Below are positions 32,893-41,900 of a stretch of 64,000 bases of DNA, one piece after another. The notes below the pieces were generated by a model that was not told the DNA's origin, did not search any database, and saw only the letters and a program-made list of their open reading frames with translations. Made by a program: the position numbers and the translations under genes. Source of the DNA: Streptomyces sp. SDr-06 (GTDB lineage Bacteria; Actinomycetota; Actinomycetes; Streptomycetales; Streptomycetaceae); assembly GCF_003324565.1 (NCBI RefSeq), contig NZ_QOLA01000003.1:310001-374000 (forward strand), read 5' to 3'. Each line of letters starts with the position of its first letter. Position 1 is the stretch's first letter.

Positions 32893-33561
32893 TCAGGCCC
32901 GCAACCAGTCCACGAGGGCGAGGAACAAGTGCAGGTTGAGGATATGGGAGGCACTGATCAGGAGTAGGCCGCGCCCGCGGGCGTCGTCGAAGTGCACCCT
33001 GCCGTCCGAGGTGCGGACCTTGCCGATCGCCGACCAGCTCACGGTCTCGCGCCCGTCCGTCACGCCGTCACGGTCGAGGGCCACCCGTCCGAACGTCAGC
33101 GTCTCGTTCCGGCGGAGCCGAGCGGTCATCAACGGCCACTGGGCGTTTGCCACGCCTTTCTGGATCTCGGGACCCCACGCGGCCTCGTACACGACCGCCG
33201 GACCACGGGTGTGGGACGTGCCGCCGTACTCGACCAGTTGTCGGGGCAGCATCGCCGGAAGCCCGCGCCCGACCGTCAGCGCGGCGCCGTCCGCGCCGAT
33301 CAGCGTGTACGTGGCGTCCCTCATCCTGCCGTTGAGCGTGGACAGGTGCTGGAGGACCGACGTCGACTCCCAGTGGTAGACCCACTCGGAGCCCGGGGCG
33401 GTGACGACCAGCCCCTTCTCGTACAGATGCAGCCGTGCCTCACCCCACTGCTTGCGGAAGCGGCCCTCGATGTTCGCCGCCCCGGTCCGCCAGCGGCCCA
33501 GCTGTTTGTACTCGGCCAGCGCACTCACCCGGTCGTCGGGTGAGGGTATCCATTCGTCCAT
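32893..33561 (-). CDS. DUF6585-like protein
   Basis: The 222-residue protein reads as a PH-like beta domain: FRKQWGEARLHLYEKGLVVT, WVYHWESTSVLQHLS and WSAIGKVRTSDGRVHFD, with a hydrophobic C-terminal helix ILNLHLFLALVDWLRA. This matches my recollection of DUF6585, whose function is unknown. GGGGGAAG precedes ATG 33561. A perfect 18-bp hairpin begins 25 bases upstream of the start and could affect its expression. Confidence 0.65.
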   Translation of the reverse strand: MDEWIPSPDDRVSALAEYKQLGRWRTGAANIEGRFRKQWGEARLHLYEKGLVVTAPGSEWVYHWESTSVLQHLSTLNGRMRDATYTLIGADGAALTVGRGLPAMLPRQLVEYGGTSHTRGPAVVYEAAWGPEIQKGVANAQWPLMTARLRRNETLTFGRVALDRDGVTDGRETVSWSAIGKVRTSDGRVHFDDARGRGLLLISASHILNLHLFLALVDWLRA

Positions 33562-33585
33562 GGCTGAACTTCCCCCGTGTGAGAC

Positions 33586-33626
33586 ATCGGTTCCGTGGGA
33601 CGGATGAGCCGTCCCACGGAACCGAT
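33586..33626. promoter_or_regulatory. Perfect 18-bp stem-loop upstream of the DUF6585 gene
   Basis: ATCGGTTCCGTGGGACGG and its exact complement flank a five-base loop (ATGAG). It is terminator-grade but ends 25 bases before a start codon, in a region between divergent genes. Confidence 0.6.
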
Positions 33627-33846
33627 CATGCCAAGGGACGGCATGTCGGGGAACCTCAGCTGCGGGCGGGCGACGCGTTGGTGTACTCCGGCCTCAGGCG
33701 ACTCGGTGCCGGGACGGCAGGCGGCCGTCACGAGGTCCGGCGTCACATCCACCGCAACGGACACAGCGCTGACGGCGTCGGCGGACTTCCTCACGTCGCT
33801 TTAAGCGGCGACCAACTGGGCCTCATCCAAGCCCCGTTGAGGCAAG

Positions 33847-33880
33847 AGCCGGTCGCACCGAACGCGGTGCGACTTCGGCT
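33847..33880. terminator. 13-bp stem with two-base bulge
   Basis: AGCCG/CGGCT and GTCGCACC/GGTGCGAC form a bulged stem around GAACGC. There is no clear gene that it would terminate. Confidence 0.4.
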
Positions 33881-34044
33881 TGATTCCTCATGACAGCACA
33901 GGTCGATGACGGCACCCGTCGGGGTGCTCGCTAGCATGCGTGGCTTGTGATCGCGTACCGGGGGAGAGGTGCCGCCGCACCGGTGGCGCAGTCCGTCGGC
34001 CACGGGGAGGAGCCGGGGTGGGTGCTGGGGTGCCGCGCGGAGCG

Positions 34045-35730
34045 GTGAAGAAGGCGGAGCAGGCCTGGCTTCAGGCGGTGGGGCTCTGGCAGCAGGGCCA
34101 CCAGGATGCGGCGGGTGAATGGTTCGAGGGAGCGGTGCGCCACGATCCGTCGACGGCGGACGCGTGGCTGGGCCTTCACGCGACGGGCCGGCGTGAGGTG
34201 GAAGCGCTCTCAGCCATGTACTGGAACAACGCCACTTTCGGCCAACTGCGCACGAAGTACTCCGTGCGGCTCCATTCCCGTTTCGATCTGGGCCACTACG
34301 TCACCTTCAGGCTGGAGACGGCCAGGGACCTGTGGCTGGCGACGGTGGCCGGCCTGCTGGGCGAAGGCCGGGTCGACGAGGCCGGGAGCCAGCTGTCCAC
34401 GGCGGTGCCGGACTGCGACGAGACGCGGTTCCTCTTCACGCGGTACGCGTTCCTCAAGCGGGACTGGAACTCGGTCCTGCGGTTCGCCCGCGGCATTCAA
34501 GATCCGTTCATGTACGACGAGTCCCAGCTGTACGTCGGCATCGCTCTCATCGAGCACCAGGTCTTCCACGAGGCGTTGCAGGTCCTGGCGCAGCTGCCGG
34601 GGCGGATCGAGGGAGGCGGCCGGTTCGAGGCCGAGGTCGCGTACATGCGGGGGCGGGCGTGCGACGGGCTGGACGCCGCCGACGAGGCCCTGCGCCACTA
34701 CCAGCACTCCTTCCGGCTGTGTCCCGACTACCGCGACGTGGCCCAGCGTGCCAAGGTCCAGCCGGTGCCGGTCGTCTCCGGTCCGGGTCCGGCTGCGGCG
34801 CCCGAGACGGCGGCCCCCGCCGGACACGCGGGAGCCGCGCCGGCGCGGGAGGACGAACTGACGGAAGAGCAGCGCGAGTCCGTGCTGCGCGACGCCCTGG
34901 CCACCCTGGACGCGATGACCGGGCTCGAACCCGTCAAACGGCAGATCCGAACGCTCGTCGCGCAACTGCGGATGGCGGCGATCCGTGAGGAGCAGGGCCT
35001 GCCCTCCGCGACCCGGCCGAGCCACTTCGTCTTCGCCGGGCCGCCCGGCACCGGCAAGACGACTGTGGCCCGGGTCATCGGCGAGGTGTTCAAGGGGCTC
35101 GGCCTGCTCAAGAGCGGGCACGTCGTCGAAGCCCAGCGCGTGGACCTGGTGGGCGAGCACCTCGGCTCGTCCGCGATCAAGACTTCCAACATCGTGGACA
35201 AGGCCCTGGACGGAGTGCTGTTCATCGACGAGGCCTATTCGCTCTCCAACAGCGGATATTCGGGCGGCGACGCGTTCGGCGCGGAAGCGCTCCAAGTGCT
35301 GCTGAAACGCGCGGAGGACGATCGCGACAGACTCGTGGTGATCCTCGTCGGCTATCCGGCGGAGATCGCACAGCTGCTGGCCACGAACCCCGGCCTGTCC
35401 TCACGCTTCACCACCCGCGTGGAGTTCCCGTCGTACTCCGGCGCCGAACTCATGCAAATCGCAGGGGCATTGCTCGATGCCGGCGGCGATGTCCTCGCTC
35501 CGGATGCCGAGTCGCTGCTGGCGGAGCGTCTCGACGGGGCCGTCAAAGAAGGCAGGATCGACGAACTCGGCAACGCCCGCTTCGTACGAGAACTCTGCTT
35601 CAAGGCGGCCGCCCTGCGCGACCTGCGCCTCACGGAATCCCACGACGGGGGTGCGCCCACCCGCGAGGAGATCACCACACTGCTCTTCGCGGACGTGGAC
35701 GTCGCCTACGCCGAACTGACCGCCCGCTGA
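34045..35730 (+). CDS. eccA: Type VII secretion AAA+ ATPase EccA-like (TPR + CbbX-type AAA)
   Basis: The 561-residue protein has an N-terminal TPR-like helical domain (about 1-235) with TADAWLGLHATGRREVEALS and NATFGQL, an Ala/Pro linker and a CbbX-type AAA+ domain: GPPGTGKT at 332-339, FIDEAYSL near 393-400, GNARFVRELCFKAA as sensor 2 region. EccA proteins are cytoplasmic ATPases that act on type VII substrates or chaperones. GTG 34045 follows a GGAG; the upstream frame is low-complexity. It lies 5.2 kb beyond the WXG/mycosin cassette with no core secretion gene between them. Confidence 0.88.
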   Translation: MKKAEQAWLQAVGLWQQGHQDAAGEWFEGAVRHDPSTADAWLGLHATGRREVEALSAMYWNNATFGQLRTKYSVRLHSRFDLGHYVTFRLETARDLWLATVAGLLGEGRVDEAGSQLSTAVPDCDETRFLFTRYAFLKRDWNSVLRFARGIQDPFMYDESQLYVGIALIEHQVFHEALQVLAQLPGRIEGGGRFEAEVAYMRGRACDGLDAADEALRHYQHSFRLCPDYRDVAQRAKVQPVPVVSGPGPAAAPETAAPAGHAGAAPAREDELTEEQRESVLRDALATLDAMTGLEPVKRQIRTLVAQLRMAAIREEQGLPSATRPSHFVFAGPPGTGKTTVARVIGEVFKGLGLLKSGHVVEAQRVDLVGEHLGSSAIKTSNIVDKALDGVLFIDEAYSLSNSGYSGGDAFGAEALQVLLKRAEDDRDRLVVILVGYPAEIAQLLATNPGLSSRFTTRVEFPSYSGAELMQIAGALLDAGGDVLAPDAESLLAERLDGAVKEGRIDELGNARFVRELCFKAAALRDLRLTESHDGGAPTREEITTLLFADVDVAYAELTAR

Positions 35731-35815
35731 CCGGACGTCGTCGTAGCCATCAGGGCCATCGCTCATGCGGGCAACCCGAGTCCGTCGGTGTGAACGTTCC
35801 GGTTGAATAGGGAAT

Positions 35816-37495
35816 ATGGCAAGCAAGCTGGGTTTCGCCGAGGACGATCTGCTGGCGCGGGCCGGCGAGCGGTCCTTCGAGCGGGGACGTGGATACCTTG
35901 ACGCGGTGTCCGGCCTGGAGGTCGGTGACGGCTGGTTCACGGCCACCGTACAGGGCACCGACGCCTACGAGGTCGAGCTCACCGAGGACCGGGAACGCGG
36001 GGTCCTCGGCGAGTGCAACTGCCCGTACGGGCAGGAGGGCCACTTCTGCAAGCACTGCGTGGCCGTGGGGTTGACCGTCCTGCGGCAGGCGAGTGCGATC
36101 CCACGCCAGCGGGCCGCCGCCGCGAAACGGACCAAGGGCCTCGACACCTGGCTCACGTCGCTGTCGCACGATGAGCTCGTCGCCCTGCTGCGCGAGCAGA
36201 TCGCCCACGACCGGAGGCTGCGCCGTCGCCTGGAGCTGCGGGCCGCGAGTGCCCGCTCGGACATGGACGTGGTCCGCGAGCGCGTCATGGCCTTCCTCGA
36301 TGTGCGCCCCTTCGCCCGTTACGGATACGTCGAGTACGAGGACGCGGGCGCTTACGCGGAACAGGCAGCCGAGGCGGTGGACGCGCTGCGCGCGCTCGCC
36401 TCTGGCGGCCGAGCCGACGAGGCGGTGGTCCTGGCGCGCGAGGCGATCCGGACGCTCAGCCAGACCTACGGGGAGATCGACGACTCCAGCGGAGCGGTCG
36501 GCGACGTCGGGCGGGACCTCGCCGACGTTCACCTTCAGGCCTGCAACGCGGCTAGGCCGGACCCGGTGGAGACGGCTGAATGGCTGGTCCGGCACCTGCT
36601 CAGCGATCTCAACGACGTCACGGACATCGACCTGGTCGACTACCGCAAGGTCCTCGGCCCGGCGGGCCTGGCCCGGGCGCGGGAGCTGGCAGCCGCCGCC
36701 CTGCGCCGAGCCCCCAACGGGTGGGCGGAGAAGTACCTGATGGAGCGGCTGGTCAAGGCGGAGGGAAACGTGGACGCATTGATCGCCGTGTACGCCGCCC
36801 ACCTTTCCCCCACCGGCACCACCCACCTCAGGATCGCGATGGAGCTGGACGCGGCCGGGCGCGAGGCCGAGGCTCTCGACTGGGCCGAGCGCGGACTGCG
36901 GGAGAGCAGGAAGTCCGAGAACGTCGACGACCGGCTCGCCGACTATGTCTGTGCCCGCTACGCGCAGACGGGCCGTACGGCCGACGTGGTAGCGGTCCGC
37001 CGAGAGCGCTTTCAGGCTCGCCGCTCCGTTGCCGCCTACCAGGTGCTGCGCACCGCCGCCGAGGCCGCGGGCTGCTGGAAGGCGGAACGCGAGGCCGCGC
37101 TGGAGGTGCTGCGTGCCGAAGCGGGGGAGCCGCGTCGTGGCGGGTACGGCGGCCCTGTACTGGTCGACGCCCTGCTCGACGACGGAGACCTGGACGCCGC
37201 CTGGCAGGCGGCCCAGGGGCGTGCCGACGACCGGCAGTGGCTCACCCTCGCGGACCGCTCGAAGGACACGCGGCCGGCCGATGCGCTCGCGGTCTACCTG
37301 CGCCTGATCGAACCGCTCAGGCAGAGAACGGGGGACCGCACCTATCAGCAGGTGGCCCGGCTGTTGCTCGCCGCCCGGGAGTGCCACCAACTCCTGGGCA
37401 CGCAGGCGCAGTTCGATGCCTACCTCGCCACCCTGCGCGCCGACCAGAAACGCAAGCGCAACCTGATCAAGACGCTGGACGAGCAGGGTCTCTGA
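35816..37495 (+). CDS. SWIM zinc-finger protein
   Basis: The 559-residue protein has an N-terminal SWIM motif, CNCPYGQEGHFCKHC (CxC-x8-CxxC) near residue 65-80, followed by a long helical-repeat region with many Ala, Arg and Glu residues (FARYGYVEYEDAGAYAEQAA, AYQVLRTAAEAAGCW). SWIM domains bind zinc and mediate DNA or protein contacts. The helical part probably forms TPR-like repeats. Function is unknown. It starts 85 bases after eccA and is convergent with the Wadjet operon, with only 18 bases between the stops. Confidence 0.9.
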   Translation: MASKLGFAEDDLLARAGERSFERGRGYLDAVSGLEVGDGWFTATVQGTDAYEVELTEDRERGVLGECNCPYGQEGHFCKHCVAVGLTVLRQASAIPRQRAAAAKRTKGLDTWLTSLSHDELVALLREQIAHDRRLRRRLELRAASARSDMDVVRERVMAFLDVRPFARYGYVEYEDAGAYAEQAAEAVDALRALASGGRADEAVVLAREAIRTLSQTYGEIDDSSGAVGDVGRDLADVHLQACNAARPDPVETAEWLVRHLLSDLNDVTDIDLVDYRKVLGPAGLARARELAAAALRRAPNGWAEKYLMERLVKAEGNVDALIAVYAAHLSPTGTTHLRIAMELDAAGREAEALDWAERGLRESRKSENVDDRLADYVCARYAQTGRTADVVAVRRERFQARRSVAAYQVLRTAAEAAGCWKAEREAALEVLRAEAGEPRRGGYGGPVLVDALLDDGDLDAAWQAAQGRADDRQWLTLADRSKDTRPADALAVYLRLIEPLRQRTGDRTYQQVARLLLAARECHQLLGTQAQFDAYLATLRADQKRKRNLIKTLDEQGL

Positions 37496-37513
37496 GCGCT
37501 GAGCCCAGGTGCG

Positions 37514-38947
37514 TCACGTCAGGTCGCCGAGGAGCGTGTCCAGAACCGCCTCCTCCTCGACGCGGTGGCCGATGTCGCTGAGCGCGCGGGCGAGGCCGGG
37601 GTCCCAGGGGGAGTCAGTAGGGGTGCCGGACAGGGGAACGGGTGTTGTGGCGCTGGCTGCTGCCTCCCGGTAGTCGGCGGCCGTGTAGCGCCAGGGTTGC
37701 CAAGGCACGTGGCGCAGCAGGGTGGCGGCGATGCGCAGGCCGCCCCAGTCGAAGTCGCCGTGGTACCGGAGGGCCGCGCCGCGGGTGTGGAGGTGGCGCA
37801 GCAGGGTGAGGGCGGCGGCCGAGGGCTGGCCCTGGAGGCAGATGAGGGGCGGACAGCCGGAGCCGTACGTGTCGGCAGCCGCTGCCAGCACGGCCGGGTT
37901 CTCGCAGACGTGGATTGTGGCGGCCCTCATCTCGGGCGCCTGGCGGGCTAGTTGACGGAGCGTCAGAACGGCGGGCTCGCCCGATGCGGCCAGTGCGTCG
38001 AGGGCGGCGGTGCCGTGGAGGTTGAGGGTGAGGACGGTGGAGGAGAGGGCGTCGCGCAGCAGCCCTGCCGAAGCCCAGGCCTCGCGTCGCCACTCGGCGC
38101 CGCTGCCGCTGGGGAAGGCGGTGAGGGCCCGGATGCCGGAGAGCGTCAGGGTGGCGAGGGGCGTCGCGTCGTCCAGGGCATGAGCGCTGCCGAGGAGGCG
38201 GGCGGCGAAGGCGGGCAGGGAGACGGGCGGGTCGACGGGGAGCTCGTGCAGGGCTGTCGCCAGGTCGGTGAGCAGGGTGCGGGCGGCGTCGGGGGTGCGC
38301 GCGAGACGTCGCACGAGGCCGTCGTCGCGTATCCGGATTGCCCAGTCGGCGAGTTCGGGGCGGTTGTGGGTGAGCGTGAGCAGGGGGTCGTACGCCCGGT
38401 GCCAGGCCCGGGCCTCGTCGTCGCGGGCTTGGTTGAGCGGGATGACGGGTCCGGAGAGCGCGGTGTGCGCAGCCGCGAGGCCGTCGGGGCTGATGCCGGA
38501 GCGGCGCAGGACGGCGTCCACGGCCTCCAGGCGCACGGTCAGGGACCGGCCTTCGCGAGGGGGCCGGCCCAGGAGGCGTTCGGCCGCCGCACGCTGGGCG
38601 TCGGTCGGCGCGGCCAGCGAGATGGGGCCGGACAGCGGCTGTCCGCGTTCCAGACGGCGGTGCACGCGCTCCACGAGCCATGCGAGGTCGGGAGTACCGA
38701 GCAGTCGGCGCAGGCGTGCGGTGTCGACCTGCGCGTCGGGGGCGGGCCGGTTGTCGGGGGCGGCGAGGTCCGCGGTGGCGGGTGGGGGCACGCTGGTGCG
38801 GTCGGTCCCGTCGCCGTTGTCGTCGACGTTCGGCTCATCCTGGGCAGCCATGCTGGCGTGGTCGGTCCGTTCGCGTTCGTCGTCGACGTGCGGCTCACTC
38901 TGGGCTGGCAGCCGGGCGCCATCGACTCGTTCGGTGTTCACGTCCAC
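37514..38947 (-). CDS. jetD: Wadjet JetD, DUF2399 Toprim-like nuclease subunit (TIGR02679)
   Basis: The 477-residue protein ends in a DUF2399 Toprim-like domain: VCENPAV with Glu349, and YHGDFDWGGLRIA with the DxD aspartates near 398-400. JetD is the topoisomerase-VI-like nuclease that cuts plasmid DNA after the SMC part has extruded it. The start GTG 38947 overlaps the end of jetC and has AGGA six bases before it; a GTG at 38941 is an alternative. Residues 1-75 are an acidic extension with a 20-residue near-repeat (SEPHVDDERERTDHAS and DEPNVDDNGDGTDRTS). It is the last gene of the operon. Confidence 0.92.
   Translation of the reverse strand: MDVNTERVDGARLPAQSEPHVDDERERTDHASMAAQDEPNVDDNGDGTDRTSVPPPATADLAAPDNRPAPDAQVDTARLRRLLGTPDLAWLVERVHRRLERGQPLSGPISLAAPTDAQRAAAERLLGRPPREGRSLTVRLEAVDAVLRRSGISPDGLAAAHTALSGPVIPLNQARDDEARAWHRAYDPLLTLTHNRPELADWAIRIRDDGLVRRLARTPDAARTLLTDLATALHELPVDPPVSLPAFAARLLGSAHALDDATPLATLTLSGIRALTAFPSGSGAEWRREAWASAGLLRDALSSTVLTLNLHGTAALDALAASGEPAVLTLRQLARQAPEMRAATIHVCENPAVLAAAADTYGSGCPPLICLQGQPSAAALTLLRHLHTRGAALRYHGDFDWGGLRIAATLLRHVPWQPWRYTAADYREAAASATTPVPLSGTPTDSPWDPGLARALSDIGHRVEEEAVLDTLLGDLT
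38815..38934 (-). repeat. 60-bp imperfect tandem duplication in the jetD 5' end
   Basis: Two units with a period of 60 bases share the core GTCGTCGACGT-CGGCTCA and encode 20-residue acidic repeats in the N-terminal extension of JetD. The duplication keeps frame. Confidence 0.7.
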
Positions 38948-41900
38948 AGCGATTCCTGGGCGCTCGCGTCGGCGGTGTCCGCCGCCGCCCTGTGCCCGGG
39001 ATCCTCGCCGGGGACGCGGGCGGCGCCGTCCCACTCCCAGCGGGTGACCAGGACCGCGGCCACCTCGTCGATGCGGGAGAGTTGGGCGATCGCGATTCCC
39101 GGGACCTGCGGGTAGCAGGCCCATTCGCGTTCGCTGGTCATCACCACGTCGAGGTCGAAGGCGTGGAGCAGGCCCAGGCATTTGGCGCGGGAGTCGTCGT
39201 CGACACCCGCGAATGCCTCGTCGAGGGTGACCAGACGCGGTGCGTGCGGGTTTCCCGCGCTGGCGTAGTGGGAGGACGCGGCGGCGAACAGCGGGATGGA
39301 CACGGCCAGGGCCCGTTCACCGCCGGAGGCGGGTCCGGTGGCCGGGACCCAGCGGCCGCTCTGCTGGCGTTCGATCCCGAACTCGTGCCAGGAACGGTAG
39401 TCGAGGGCAGCGGTGAGATGTTCCAGCCAGGTGCCCGAGGTGTCGTCGCTCTGTTGCTGGGCGATCTGCGCCTGGAGGAACTCACCGACCGCGATACGGT
39501 CCTCGGCGGTCCAGGCGTCGGCGGACTGGCGCAGTCGTTCGCGGGCCTGGGGCAGTCCGGCGGGGGCCTTGCGGGAGGGGCGCCACACCAGGCGAAGGCG
39601 CATTCCGGTGGAGGTGGGGCGGTCCTCCAACTCGCGGTTCATGGACTGCACTTGGCGTTCGGCGGCACCGATGAGTTCTTGGAGGGTTCCGGCGACTTCG
39701 GTGATCAAGTGGGTTTGCAGCACCTCGCGTTCGTGCGCGGACAGGATGCGGGTGAGTTCGCCGACCTCGACGGTGAGGGCGGCGGCGAGGTCGGGCACGG
39801 AGCGTCGGCGGCCCTGGTAGACGATGTCGATGACCATGCCGTCCTCGACCATGCGGGCGGAGGCGGTGTGGCCGTGCCGAGACAAGGCGTTCTGCAGGAT
39901 CGTGAGTTCTTCGCTGAGGCGGCGCTGGATGCGCTCCCAGGCGCTGTCGGAGTCATCGGTCTGGGCCAGGGCGGCCTCGATGGCACGGGCCAGGGCGACG
40001 GCGGGAGTGGCCGCCCAGGGCCCTTCGTCCGGGGTCGGGATGTCGAGGTCGGGCAGGGCGACGCGGATCAGGCCGGTGGTGGCGAAGCGCTGGAGCGCGG
40101 TGATGGCGTCCGCGCGGCTGGCGGCCGCATCGGTGACGTCCTTCTCCAGCTGCTCGATGCGGCCCTCGGCGCGGCTGGCGCGCCGGTCGGCCTCGCCGTG
40201 CTGCTCGCGGGCGTGCCGCTGATCGACGGCGCAGCTCCGGAGCGCTTCGGCGGCGTCGGTGAGGCGGCGTTCGAGTTCGGCGACGGCCGCGCCGACCGTG
40301 GAGCGCAGGGTGCGGTGGCGTTCGTCGGCCGCGGCGGCCTCGCGGGCCGCGTCCTCGGCCCGCAGGGCGAGTTCGGCGGTGCGCTGACCGGCCTGCTCGA
40401 CCTCGGCGCGTTCCTCGGTGACCGTACGGTCGGCCTCGCCGCGCTGGCTCAGCGCGGGCCACAGGGCGGCCAGCACGGTGGCGAGGTCGGCGAGGGACTG
40501 GCGGACGGCCGCCAAGCCGTTCCGGTCGGCCGGCACGTCCAAGTCTGCTGCCGTGGAGCTCAGTTCGGATGCCGCGCGCTCGGCTCGTTCAGCGGCTTCG
40601 GTGAGGTCGGTGGCACGCTCCTCTCGGCGCGCGCGGGCCCGGCGGGCCGTGTCGGCGGCGGCGCTTACATGGGAGTGCGCCTGTCGCAGCGGGGCGTCGT
40701 CGGGTACGGAGGCGAGCTCGGAATCGAGGGTGCGGCGGCGTTCGGATACGGTCTGTGCCTCGGTCGCGGCACGCTCCGACTCGGCCTGAAGCGCCGCCAG
40801 TTGAGCGCCCAGCGCGTCGATGCGGGCGCGCCGGGCTTCCTCGCGCGCGCCTTCGCCGACGTACTCGGGGGCGGGTTTGGTCCAACTCCCGGTGAGCGCT
40901 CCGAGGCGGAAGCGGCCGTCAGCGGCGACCCAGGTGTCGCAGGAGGGCCCGGGGGGAGCAGCGGCTTCGTGAGACGCGGGGAGGGGTGCGAGGCCGATCG
41001 AAGTCAGGAGCCGTCCTACCGCTTCCTCGCCGACGGCCGCTGCCCGCGCATCGCCGTGGTCCACGGCCGGACGCAATACATCGGCCAGGGAGGCCCCGGT
41101 GACGGGCCCGGCGTGCGGGGCGAGCAGGACGTCGTGGCCGTCGTCGGCAAGGGCGCTGCCGTCGGGTTGCACCCAGGCGTCGAGGAGCCCGGATGCCTCA
41201 AGGGCCGCTTCGAGGTGCGCGCGTTCGCCGGGGGCGACGGTGTCGTGGAAGTCGACGAGCCGCCACAAAGGCGCGCCCAGGAGCTGTTCGCGCACTCCGG
41301 GAGTCCGGGTGTGCGGGGCGTCGGGGCCGCGCTGGCCGCCGGCCTCCAAAGCGGCAAGTTCGGTGCTGGCTTGTGCGGCGCGCTCGGCCAGCTCCTTGCG
41401 TCGGCTGCTCAACTCTGCTGCCTTATCGGCAAGTTCGGTGGAGCGGGCGCGATGGGCATGCCCGGCGTGCACCCGCGCCGGGTACGGTCCGTCCAAGTGG
41501 CCGACCCAGTCCTGGAGCTCGTCCAGCAGACCCACCGGGTCCTCGTACGTCAGCTCGCGGCACCGGGTGCTGTGTTCGCGTACGGAATCCAACAGAGCCC
41601 GGCCCGTCTGCGAAGCCGATGCTTCGGCCTGGGCGTGTGCCTCCGTGCCGTGTGCGAGATCGGCCTCCGCCTCGTCGAGGCGCCGAGAGGAGGCGAGACG
41701 CTCGCGGGCGGCCTCATCCGCCCTGTCCAGGAGGTTCTCGACATGGGTGAGGGTGCGGCGCCTGCGGTCCAGGGCGTTCTCGGCGGTCTGCTGGTTCGGC
41801 TCCTCGCCGAGGTCGACACGTGCCTGTGCGGCGGTCTCCCGGGCGCGTACGAGAAGGCTCTCGGCTTGCTGTTGCGCGGAGGCCAGCCTGTTCCCTGCGG

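Larger units (their letters stand above)
33562..34044. other. Divergent intergenic region with two strong hairpins
   Basis: No gene is supported in this 483-bp region between DUF6585 (minus) and eccA (plus). Hairpins lie at 33586-33626 and 33847-33880; the 220 bases between them may be a decayed gene or mobile remnant. Confidence 0.45.

Noticed and set aside
32588..33379. 263-codon plus-strand frame over 32.6-33.4 kb
   Set aside because: Its second half is antisense to the DUF6585-like gene, the first half lacks a ribosome site and family features, and codon-position bias does not support it.
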